Part shown: in pieces, positions 1 to 5,468 of the stretch | Numbering within the stretch: the stretch's first letter is position 1 | How the letters are laid out: every line of letters begins with the position of its first letter | Assembly: GCA_017560285.1 (NCBI GenBank) | Contig: JAFYOG010000103.1 | Location: 1 to 7,445, forward strand | DNA: 7,445 bases | Direction: 5' to 3' | Origin: Clostridia bacterium | Lineage (GTDB): Bacteria; Bacillota; Clostridia; Oscillospirales; CAG-382 | Made by a program: the position numbers and the translations under genes | The notes under the pieces: generated by a model | What the model saw: only the letters and a program-made list of their open reading frames with translations | What the model was told of the DNA's origin: nothing | The model's database searches: none

Positions 1-1336
1 CAAAAACCGTGTTATACAAATTTTCAAGGCTGAATTTACCGCCGATAAGGGTCTGCTCTCCGTCGCGGCGCTCTATACTGCCTATAACGTGGGCTTCGGC
101 TAATTCTTGGGTATAATCTTCAAGGTAATATACCTTAAACTGTCTTGACCCCGTATCGTTTTCCGAAACACCTCTGCTGCCGCGTATATAATGCAAAATC
201 GCAGGGCGGAATATGGGGTTTTCTATAGAAATTTCGCCGGTTTCGCCGTCTTTAACAATATCAAAGGTAAAAATCCCCGATAACGCGCTCATACCCTTGC
301 GTATGCCCGAAACCATACTGCCCAAGGAATAAACCACCAAGGTTTTACTGCCGCTTTGGGAATATACCCATTCCACGGGCTGAATACAGTGTGAATGCAT
401 ACCCAAAACCACGTCGACCTCTAAATCTGCAAACAACTGTGCAAACTGCTTTTGCTCGCTGTTGGGCTTATAGGTGTATTCGTTGCCCCAATGGCAGGAA
501 ACGATAATAAAATCTGCTTTTTCCTTTGCAATGGCAACCTGCTTTCTAATAAGCTCTTCTTCAAGTAAGGGAACAACCAATTCGCTTCCTTTTTCGGGCT
601 TGTGCCCGTTTGTGCCGTAGGTATAGGTCAAAAATCCAACCTTAATACCGTTTTTTTCTATTATCAGTATATCCTCTACGCTTTCCTCGGTGGGGTAATA
701 GCCAAGGGTGTTAACCCCTTTTTCGGTAAAGAAATCGTTAGAATAGGTTAAAAATTCGGTGCTTTTGGAATCCAGCATATGGTTGTGGGCAAGGTTAACA
801 ACGTCAAACCCCAATTCCGCAACCGCATCGCCAAACCCCTTTGGGGAATTAAATTTAGGATATGCGCTAATTTCCTTTCCGTCGCCGCCAACAAGCGTTT
901 CTTGGTTAATATAAGAAATATCTGCCCCTGCAATATCCTCTTTTATAAATTCGTAATAAGGCAAAAAGTTGTATCTTGCGTTGTGCAAATCCTTATAATT
1001 CGGCTCTATACCCTCTTCTCTCGCCGCGTTTTCAAGCCCGTCGTAAATCTGCGAGAAGTGCGCCATATTATCCCCGCAGCCATAAAAGGTTACAACGCTG
1101 TCTTGGGGCGGGGTAATAACCTCGGCATCGCTGCTTTCTTCAATGCTTTCCTCGCTGTTTTCGTCAGAAATTTCTGCCGAAATATCATTAGAGCTTTCTT
1201 CAATGCTTTCGTCAATAACGTCGCTTTCTTCCTTTAGCACTTGGTCGGCAGTGGCACCGTTATTAACGGCAGAAGCACACCCCGCCGCAAAAAAGCAAAG
1301 GCAAAGCAACAGTATAAATAAGCCTTTAATCTTCAT
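1..1336 (-). CDS. CapA-family (poly-gamma-glutamate synthesis type) metallophosphatase-like lipoprotein, 3' end outside window
   Basis: I translated this frame from the minus strand; it stays open to the window edge, giving 445 codons without a stop. The N-terminus is a lipoprotein signal: hydrophobic residues 6-18 and lipobox FAAGC with Cys20. An acidic Ser/Glu-rich linker follows (about residues 33-70). The CapA-type calcineurin-like core then shows GDNMAH (D89, H93), an INQE segment, NHMLD (N185, H186, D189), HWG (H282) and GMHSHCIQP (H314, H316). These match the metal-ligand blocks of the PGA_cap fold, although the usual HPH is HSH here. The family is linked to capsular poly-gamma-glutamate in Bacillus, but most clostridial members are uncharacterised surface proteins, so a role in PGA is not assumed. 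The start at 1336 is supported by AGGTGAAG just upstream. The gene overlaps the DUF1653 gene by 11 bases and is last of the visible cluster. Confidence 0.9.
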   Translation of the reverse strand, partial: MKIKGLFILLLCLCFFAAGCASAVNNGATADQVLKEESDVIDESIEESSNDISAEISDENSEESIEESSDAEVITPPQDSVVTFYGCGDNMAHFSQIYDGLENAAREEGIEPNYKDLHNARYNFLPYYEFIKEDIAGADISYINQETLVGGDGKEISAYPKFNSPKGFGDAVAELGFDVVNLAHNHMLDSKSTEFLTYSNDFFTEKGVNTLGYYPTEESVEDILIIEKNGIKVGFLTYTYGTNGHKPEKGSELVVPLLEEELIRKQVAIAKEKADFIIVSCHWGNEYTYKPNSEQKQFAQLFADLEVDVVLGMHSHCIQPVEWVYSQSGSKTLVVYSLGSMVSGIRKGMSALSGIFTFDIVKDGETGEISIENPIFRPAILHYIRGSRGVSENDTGSRQFKVYYLEDYTQELAEAHVIGSIERRDGEQTLIGGKFSLENLYNTVF

Positions 1337-1547
1337 ATTCTTCACCTATATAGCTAAATCGGGGCATAATTTTGCCGTCCCTTTCAACGGTTTCAAACCA
1401 CATATCCAACGGCCGCGCCCAAATTTTATCTTCCTTTACACTTTTATAAATAACCAAATCACATAGCGATTCGCTATGCTTGGCAATATAAAGCACTTGG
1501 TATATATTACCCTTAAAATGTCTGTAATAACCCTTTTTCGGTTCCAT
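1326..1547 (-). CDS. DUF1653 domain protein (73 aa)
   Basis: This small soluble protein consists entirely of a DUF1653 domain. Recognisable blocks are GYYRHFKGNIYQVL near the N-terminus, IAKHSESLCDLVIYKS in the middle and ARPLDMWFETVE followed by PRFSYIG at the C-terminus. The full-length domain fits within 73 residues, so nothing appears to be missing. The family is widespread in bacteria and has no established biochemical function. The start at 1547 has a modest AGGATG ribosome binding site about 8 bases upstream. Its stop codon lies inside the start of the downstream CapA-like gene, and only 33 bases separate it from the membrane-protein gene upstream, so all three are probably co-transcribed. 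Family assignment is confident; its role beside a CapA-like lipoprotein is unknown. Confidence 0.9.
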   Translation of the reverse strand: MEPKKGYYRHFKGNIYQVLYIAKHSESLCDLVIYKSVKEDKIWARPLDMWFETVERDGKIMPRFSYIGEEYED

Positions 1548-1580
1548 ATTTTCACATCCTTGTTATAAAGAAACGATAAA

Positions 1581-2438
1581 TTATTCGGAAAACAACTCCG
1601 TTAATTTAGCGCGCTGTTGTTCGTTAAAATTCAATTCGTCCGAAACGTTATCTATGTATTCTGCTCCGTTTACGGTAATTGCTTCGCGGGCAAACAGCCC
1701 TTTTATTTCCAACATTTTATCCAAGGCAACGTCCTTTTTTGAATTTGAACCCCATTCGCCAAAATTCGAGTGGCAAAAATAAACTTCCGTTCCGTCGGTC
1801 ATTTCTATTCTTATGTCATATATCCAATGGAAGGTAACCCCTCGTCCTCGCCGTGAGTATTCGGCAGAAATCGTTAAATGGGAAAAATCATCCGCAGTAT
1901 AAGCATCGCTTACGTTGTTAATAAAATTAATTTTTTCTATACTGTTGTCTTGGTATATTGCATTACGACTAAACAAGCTTAACGGAATTAAAGCTGCTAA
2001 TAAAATTAATACAGCGCACCACAAAGCGGTTAATGAACGAACAAGCTTCTTTTCAGAGGGCGTTTTTTGTCCGCTGTGTTTGTTTCGGCAGAAAATTGGA
2101 TAGCAGCCTTCTTTGTATGGAAATTCGCCGTATTTAATCTTTTTACTGCCGAAAATAGGTTTCTTTGATACCAAACCGAACACACAAAAGACAAATGCAC
2201 TAATTAACAAAAAGATTAAAAAAGGAAGCGACCATAAATTGCTTGCGTTGCTTATATATGCGACGGTGTCGGGTTTACTAAAGGCTATTAAGTTCCGCAT
2301 ATAATCAAACCCAATTACAAAAAACATAGTTATAAAAAACGCAAAAATTACGCACAAGATATAGAGGCTTTTATCAAGCAGCGTCAGCGGAGGCATAAGA
2401 TGCTGCGTATTATTTTTACGTTTGCCTTTTTTGCCCAT
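1581..2438 (-). CDS. Uncharacterised three-helix membrane protein (285 aa)
   Basis: I do not recognise a family. The protein begins with a basic stretch (MGKKGKRKNN), followed by three strongly hydrophobic segments at about residues 24-44, 69-90 and 136-156. A basic loop with two cysteines (Cys112, Cys117) lies between helices 2 and 3. After helix 3 comes a soluble C-terminal domain of about 125 residues, rich in Asp, Asn and aromatics, which by the positive-inside rule would face outside. The reading frame continues upstream to 2696, but that part only translates the hairpin repeat block. The start at 2438 is preferred because AAAGGCGG sits 7 bases upstream and an extended -10 promoter lies just beyond. 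It is the first gene of the cluster with DUF1653 and CapA-like genes. Confidence 0.75.
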   Translation of the reverse strand: MGKKGKRKNNTQHLMPPLTLLDKSLYILCVIFAFFITMFFVIGFDYMRNLIAFSKPDTVAYISNASNLWSLPFLIFLLISAFVFCVFGLVSKKPIFGSKKIKYGEFPYKEGCYPIFCRNKHSGQKTPSEKKLVRSLTALWCAVLILLAALIPLSLFSRNAIYQDNSIEKINFINNVSDAYTADDFSHLTISAEYSRRGRGVTFHWIYDIRIEMTDGTEVYFCHSNFGEWGSNSKKDVALDKMLEIKGLFAREAITVNGAEYIDNVSDELNFNEQQRAKLTELFSE

Positions 2439-2462
2439 AATATAACCGCCTTTCTTTAGGTA

Positions 2463-2491
2463 ATTATAACATACGATTTTGTTAAAAGCAA
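2463..2491 (-). promoter_or_regulatory. Promoter of the membrane protein / DUF1653 / CapA-like cluster
   Basis: On the minus strand the -10 box TATAAT (2468-2463) is a perfect match and is preceded by TGT, giving an extended -10 (TGnTATAAT). The candidate -35 is TTGCTT (2491-2486) at 17-base spacing, matching only the TTG of TTGACA. The predicted start near 2456 leaves a leader of about 18 bases that includes the ribosome binding site of the gene starting at 2438. Function is inferred from sequence match only. Confidence 0.7.
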
Positions 2492-2520
2492 CGGCATCAT
2501 TATAGATTAACAAACACAAA

Positions 2521-2580
2521 TTCGTTTGCGACGAAGTGCAACATCGTTCATTTGTGTCCCACAAGGCGGAATGAATGTTG
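2521..2580. repeat. Compound stem-loop at the left end of the hairpin array
   Basis: A small hairpin TTCGT-TTGCG-ACGAA (2521-2535) is followed by a nested one. Its outer stem pairs CAACA (2539-2543) with TGTTG (2576-2580) and TTCAT (2547-2551) with ATGAA (2571-2575), with a three-base bulge between. The inner stem is TTGTG-TCC-CACAA (2552-2564). It lacks the TGATAT spacers of the array to its right and may be the element's conserved end. No protein-coding potential is supported. Confidence 0.65.
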
Positions 2581-2588
2581 GACGAAAA

Positions 2589-2874
2589 GTGATATTCCGA
2601 CTTCGTCGGAGTGATATTTTTGCGTTGCAAAAGTGATATTGAAACCTGCGGTTTCAGTGATATTATATTCGCCCCTAACGCCCGCAGGCATATCACTTTT
2701 AATCAACGGCAAAGCCGTTGTATATCATCAAGACGAAGTCTTGCATATCATCCGCAATCAGTTGCGGTATATCATCATTGCGAAAGTAGAATACAGCCTA
2801 CGGCTGACGATATACACGCTTCGCGTGATGATATGCGCCTAACGGCGATGATATGCCATTGCTTTCGCAATGGA
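2589..2874. repeat. Tandem array of small hairpins separated by a TGATAT-core spacer
   Basis: The core TGATAT (or its complement ATATCA) begins at 2590, 2612, 2634, 2658, 2690, 2722, 2745, 2769, 2829 and 2849, with a diverged copy CGATAT at 2808. Between copies sit perfect short hairpins of unrelated stem sequence: CCGAC-TTC-GTCGG, TTTTGC-GTT-GCAAAA, GAAACC-TGC-GGTTTC, CAACGGC-AAA-GCCGTTG, CAAGAC-GAA-GTCTTG, CCGCAA-TCAG-TTGCGG, CAGCC-TAC-GGCTG, CACGC-TTC-GCGTG, CGCC-TAAC-GGCG and CCATTGC-TTTC-GCAATGG. Most units are 20-24 bases long. The spacer points rightward four times, leftward four times, then rightward again. Two intervals (2665-2689 and 2777-2793) are degenerate. The block lies between the tRNA terminator and the promoter of the leftward cluster. 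I recall similar translated fragments in clostridial genomes, so it is probably a member of a dispersed repeat family, but that cannot be checked here. Confidence 0.85.
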
Positions 2875-2876
2875 TA

Positions 2877-2908
2877 AAAAATCCTCGTTCCGAAGAACGA
2901 GGATTTTT
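2877..2908 (-). terminator. Intrinsic terminator of tRNA-Gln
   Basis: A 14-base-pair perfect stem (2877-2890 with 2895-2908) closes on a four-base loop, with core CCTCGTTC pairing with GAACGAGG. Runs of A and T flank both sides, so it can terminate in either direction. For the minus-strand tRNA it begins directly at the encoded CCA end: the final A of CCA is the first base of the stem. It also shields the hairpin array from tRNA transcription. Confidence 0.9.
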
Positions 2909-2983
2909 GGCAGGGATGGCAGGATTCGGACCTACGAAATGCCAGAGTCAAAGTCTGGTGCCTTACCGCTTGGCTACATCCCT
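2908..2983 (-). tRNA. tRNA-Gln (anticodon UUG), CCA encoded
   Basis: Reading the minus strand gives a complete 76-base cloverleaf. The acceptor stem is AGGGATG paired with CATCCCT, then discriminator G73 and encoded CCA. U8-A9 and a D-arm with GCC/GGC stem and GG in the loop follow. The anticodon stem CCAGA/TCTGG carries loop CTTTGAC, placing UUG (bases 2951-2949) at positions 34-36. The T-stem is GTAGG/CCTGC with loop TCCGAAT. Two details are unusual: position 55 is C rather than the near-universal U, and the first pair is A1-U72 rather than the U1-A72 common in bacterial tRNA-Gln. In most Gram-positives this tRNA is charged by the Glu-tRNA amidotransferase route (GatCAB); neither enzyme is encoded here. 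Confidence 0.95.
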
Positions 2984-3007
2984 ATATTCAATTATCGCGC
3001 AAGGGTA

Positions 3008-3036
3008 ATTATACCTTGAATTTTACGTTTTGTCAA
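3008..3036 (-). promoter_or_regulatory. Perfect-consensus promoter of tRNA-Gln
   Basis: On the minus strand TTGACA (3036-3031) and TATAAT (3013-3008) are separated by exactly 17 bases, an exact match to the sigma-A/sigma-70 consensus. The predicted start lies near 3001, about 18 bases before the mature tRNA 5' end at 2983. Such strength is typical of stable-RNA promoters. Confidence 0.92.
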
Positions 3037-3067
3037 CCGCTTTATAAATATTTTCCCAACAATTCCG

Positions 3068-3096
3068 TTGCAATCTTTATTAAAAAGTTGTATAAT
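3068..3096 (+). promoter_or_regulatory. Promoter of the ABC transporter operon
   Basis: TTGCAA (3068-3073) and a perfect TATAAT (3091-3096) are 17 bases apart. The predicted start is near 3103, giving a leader of about 25 bases before the ATG at 3128, which has a GGAG site at 3117-3120. It is divergent from the tRNA promoter, with the two -35 boxes 31 bases apart. No operator-like palindrome or riboswitch-sized leader is present. Confidence 0.88.
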
Positions 3097-3127
3097 TAAA
3101 CGAAAACATCTTGTTCGGAGTCCTATT

Positions 3128-4129
3128 ATGAAAAAACTAACAGCATTTGCGCTTTTATTGTCTATCGTCTTAACCCTGTTTTGCGGTTGCGGCGATACCG
3201 TAAGCAGCTCTACCCCCGATAGCGTTGCCCCCAAAACGCAGGTAAGAATAGCGGGTATGAAGGGTCCCACCTCTATCGGCTTGGTTAATATATTAGAGAA
3301 CAATTTAAACGGCACTGCCCTTAACGATTACAGCTTTACCCTTGCAGGCGCCGCCGACGAAATTACCCCAAAGCTTATCCGCGGCGAGCTGGATATGGCG
3401 GCTGTTCCCGCCAACCTTGCATCGGTGCTTTATAACAAAACCGAAGGCGAAATTCAGGTTCTTGCCATAAACACCCTTGGCGTTTTGTATATCGTTACCA
3501 AGGGCGAAAACGTTGCCACTTTGCAGGATTTAAAGGGCAAAACCATCTATGCCACCGGCAAGGGAACCACCCCCGAGCATACTCTGAGATATCTTTTAAC
3601 TCAAAACGGAATTAACCCCGATACCGACGTTAATATAGAATTTAAGAACGAAGCCACCGAGGTTGTTTCTGCAATTTCCGCTGCCGAAACTGCTATCGCA
3701 ATGCTTCCTCAGCCCTATGTAACCGTGGCGCAAAACAAGGTTTCGGGCTTGCAAATTGCCATCGACCTTAATACCGAATGGGAACGTCTTAACCCCAACA
3801 GCGGCATCGTTACGGGTGTTTTGGTAGTTCGCAAATCCTTTGCCGATGCAAACCCCCATGCTGTAAATTTGTTTTTGCAGGAATATAAGCAATCGGTAGA
3901 GTTTGTTAACCAAAACAATTCTCTCGCCGCCGCGTTGGTAGCAAAGCACGGCGTTTTCGATAATCAAAAGGTTATCGAAAAGGCTATCCCCTATTGCAAC
4001 ATAACCTTTATTTCAGGTAACGATATAATATCCCCTATAAATAAATATTTGGGAGTTCTTTATGAACAAGAATCAAAATCGGTTGGCGGAAAGCTCCCCA
4101 ACGAAGATTTCTTCCGTATTCAGGAATAA
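3128..4129 (+). CDS. ABC transporter substrate-binding lipoprotein, NitT/TauT (SsuA/THI5-like) type
   Basis: This is the extracellular solute-capture subunit of the importer, 333 residues. A short basic start (MKK), hydrophobic core and lipobox-like FCGC give a lipidated Cys at residue 21, followed by a Ser/Thr-rich linker to about residue 36. The mature part begins VRIAGMKGPTSIGL, then alternates as expected for a two-lobe binding protein: a GELDMAAVPANLASVL segment (86-101), VLYIVTKGE and LQDLKGKTIYATGKGTTPEHTLRYLL (about 132-157), and a hinge-like AIAMLPQPYV (189-198). These are hallmarks of COG0715-like proteins that bind sulfonates, nitrate, taurine or pyrimidine precursors. The substrate cannot be assigned. 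An in-frame TTG upstream would prepend residues that spoil the signal peptide; the ATG at 3128 has GGAG 7 bases upstream. Its last 68 bases overlap the permease gene. Confidence 0.9.
   Translation: MKKLTAFALLLSIVLTLFCGCGDTVSSSTPDSVAPKTQVRIAGMKGPTSIGLVNILENNLNGTALNDYSFTLAGAADEITPKLIRGELDMAAVPANLASVLYNKTEGEIQVLAINTLGVLYIVTKGENVATLQDLKGKTIYATGKGTTPEHTLRYLLTQNGINPDTDVNIEFKNEATEVVSAISAAETAIAMLPQPYVTVAQNKVSGLQIAIDLNTEWERLNPNSGIVTGVLVVRKSFADANPHAVNLFLQEYKQSVEFVNQNNSLAAALVAKHGVFDNQKVIEKAIPYCNITFISGNDIISPINKYLGVLYEQESKSVGGKLPNEDFFRIQE
4051..4055 (+). promoter_or_regulatory. Ribosome binding site that fixes the permease start
   Basis: GGGAG lies 6 bases before the ATG at 4062, inside the coding sequence of the binding protein. 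No other ATG occurs in the permease frame before its first membrane helix, so this site supports a true 68-base gene overlap. Confidence 0.75.
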
Positions 4130-4868
4130 AAAACAAATATTAATAAAATCCCTTGGTGTGCTTATAGCCCTTGCATTATGGCAAATAATAAGCACCTGCA
4201 TACCAAATTTGCTTTTTGCATCACCTTGGCAAACCGCAAAAAGCTTGGTTTCCTTGCTTGGGCAGGGTAGCTTTTATGCAACGGTATGGTTTACACTCTG
4301 CCGCATACTTTTGGGCTTTTTCCTTGCCTTTGTGCTTGGTGTTTTGCTTGCCCTGCTTGCAGGCAGGTTTTATGTGGCAGAACAGCTTTTGTGGCCCTAT
4401 ATGGTTACGGTAAAATCCGTTCCCGTGGCATCCTTCGTTGCTATCGCCTTTTTGTGGCTAAGCTCTGCCAACGTATCGGTTTTAATATCCTTCCTTATGG
4501 CTTTGCCCATTGTTTATACCAACCTTTTGCAGGGCATAAAGGCTACCGATAAAAAAATGCTTCAGATGGCAGACCTGTTCAAAATCCCCTTCCTGCGCAG
4601 ATTGCGCTATATCTGGTTACCCTCGGTAAAGGGCTATCTGCTTTCGGGGGTAAGCATTGCCTTTGGGCTTGCTTGGAAGGCGGGCATCGCCGCCGAGCTT
4701 ATCGGCTACCCAAAGGGTTCGGTGGGCGGCGAGCTTTATTCCGCCAAGCAATTTTTAGAAACCGCCGACCTTTTCGCTTGGACTGTTATAATAGTGCTTG
4801 TTTCTTTTATAACCGAAAAGCTTATTTCCTTGCTCCTAAAGGCTGTTATTAAGGGGGTAGAGAAATGA
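4062..4868 (+). CDS. ABC transporter permease, NitT/TauT (SsuC-like) type
   Basis: This is the membrane-spanning subunit, 268 residues, a normal length for BPD_transp_1 permeases. A hydrophilic N-terminus of about 26 residues precedes helix 1 (about 27-47). More hydrophobic segments lie at about 75-100, 111-131, 137-155, 192-212 and 238-258, consistent with six helices. The cytoplasmic EAA-type coupling loop is seen around residues 153-188 (YTNLLQGIKATDKKMLQMAD, then LFKIPFLRRLRYIWLP), which would contact the ATPase. The GLAWKAGIAAELIG segment is typical of SsuC/TauC/ThiX-like permeases. The gene starts inside the end of the binding-protein gene and ends with an ATGA overlap with the ATPase gene, so stoichiometric, coupled translation is likely. 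The substrate is unknown. Confidence 0.92.
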   Translation: MNKNQNRLAESSPTKISSVFRNKKQILIKSLGVLIALALWQIISTCIPNLLFASPWQTAKSLVSLLGQGSFYATVWFTLCRILLGFFLAFVLGVLLALLAGRFYVAEQLLWPYMVTVKSVPVASFVAIAFLWLSSANVSVLISFLMALPIVYTNLLQGIKATDKKMLQMADLFKIPFLRRLRYIWLPSVKGYLLSGVSIAFGLAWKAGIAAELIGYPKGSVGGELYSAKQFLETADLFAWTVIIVLVSFITEKLISLLLKAVIKGVEK

Positions 4869-5431
4869 TAAAGCTTAAAAATATTTATAAAACCTACGAC
4901 GGGAAACCGGTTTTCGAGAATTTTTCCTTAGATATCCCCCTAAATAAAACCTATTGCATAATGGGCGAATCCGGCATAGGCAAAACCACCCTTCTAAACC
5001 TTATAATGGGCTTATCTCGCCCCGATAAAGGCAGTGTTGAAGGCGTTCCCCCAAAAATCTCTGCCCTGTTCCAAGAGGATAGACTGTGCGAACCCTTCTC
5101 GCCCGTTTCTAACGTTCGCGCGGTAACGGGCAAATCTGTTCCCCAAGCCCAAATTATTTCCCTTTTGGCAGATTTGGGGTTAGAGGGTAACGAAAACATC
5201 CCCGTTTTAAACCTTTCCGGCGGTATGCGCCGCCGCGTGGCTATTGCAAGAGCGTTGCTTGCACAGTTCGATTTACTTGTGCTTGACGAACCCTTTAAAG
5301 GCTTGGACGATGCTACAAGAGAACGGGTTGCCGCGGTTATTTTAACCTATTGCAAAAACAAAACCCTTATTGTTTCTACCCACAATATAAGGGATGTGGC
5401 GCTGTTAAACGCTGTTCAGATAAACCTATAA
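4865..5431 (+). CDS. ABC transporter ATP-binding protein, NitT/TauT type, compact (188 aa)
   Basis: This is the ATPase that powers the importer. All catalytic motifs are present in order: Walker A GESGIGKTT (34-42, K40), Q-loop glutamine (Q70 in LFQEDRL), signature LSGGM (117-121), Walker B LLVLDE (137-142, catalytic E142), D-loop GLDD (146-149) and H-loop His173 in STHN. It ends 15 residues after the H-loop histidine, whereas SsuB/TauB-type relatives usually run to about 240-260 residues. The missing part is the C-terminal helical tail, and the Walker A to signature interval is also short. Because every active-site residue is intact, I read this as a naturally compact subunit, not a broken gene. 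The ribosome binding site AGGGGG (4852-4857) precedes the ATG by 7 bases, and the start overlaps the permease stop (ATGA). A terminator follows at once. Confidence 0.93.
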   Translation: MIKLKNIYKTYDGKPVFENFSLDIPLNKTYCIMGESGIGKTTLLNLIMGLSRPDKGSVEGVPPKISALFQEDRLCEPFSPVSNVRAVTGKSVPQAQIISLLADLGLEGNENIPVLNLSGGMRRRVAIARALLAQFDLLVLDEPFKGLDDATRERVAAVILTYCKNKTLIVSTHNIRDVALLNAVQINL

Positions 5432-5457
5432 AAAAAGGACGGTTGCCCGTCCTTTTT
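5432..5457. terminator. Bidirectional intrinsic terminator between convergent genes
   Basis: The stem GGACGG (5437-5442) pairs with CCGTCC (5447-5452) across loop TTGC, extended by five A-T pairs on the outside. T-tracts occur on both strands (5453-5457 plus; 5436-5430 minus). It begins immediately after the ATPase stop and lies 11 bases beyond the stop of the minus-strand lipoprotein gene, so it serves both. Confidence 0.92.
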
Positions 5458-5468
5458 ATTATGCCTAA

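Noticed and set aside
779..1237. 152-codon plus-strand open frame opposite the CapA-like gene
   Set aside because: It is antisense to conserved CapA motifs and has no ribosome binding site or recognisable domain.
2439..2696. Upstream extension of the membrane protein frame (86 more residues)
   Set aside because: It translates the hairpin array and the promoter region, has no ribosome binding site at its start, and would put low-complexity sequence in front of a well-supported ATG at 2438.
2589..2874. CRISPR array
   Set aside because: The conserved part is only 6-8 bases, it changes orientation, and the variable intervals of about 14-17 bases are self-complementary hairpins. CRISPR repeats are 23-47 bases with spacers near 30, and no cas gene is present.
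2611..2877. Plus-strand open frames across the hairpin array (69 and 88 codons)
   Set aside because: Their translations only reflect the repeat units, no ribosome binding site is present, and two frames are open over the same bases, as expected for a short-period repeat.
3068..3127. TTG start 20 codons upstream for the binding protein
   Set aside because: It overlaps the promoter -35/-10 boxes and would bury the lipoprotein signal; the ATG at 3128 has a good ribosome binding site.
3097..3127. Riboswitch or thiamine-type leader before the importer operon
   Set aside because: The predicted leader is only about 25 bases and holds just the ribosome binding site, too short for any known riboswitch.
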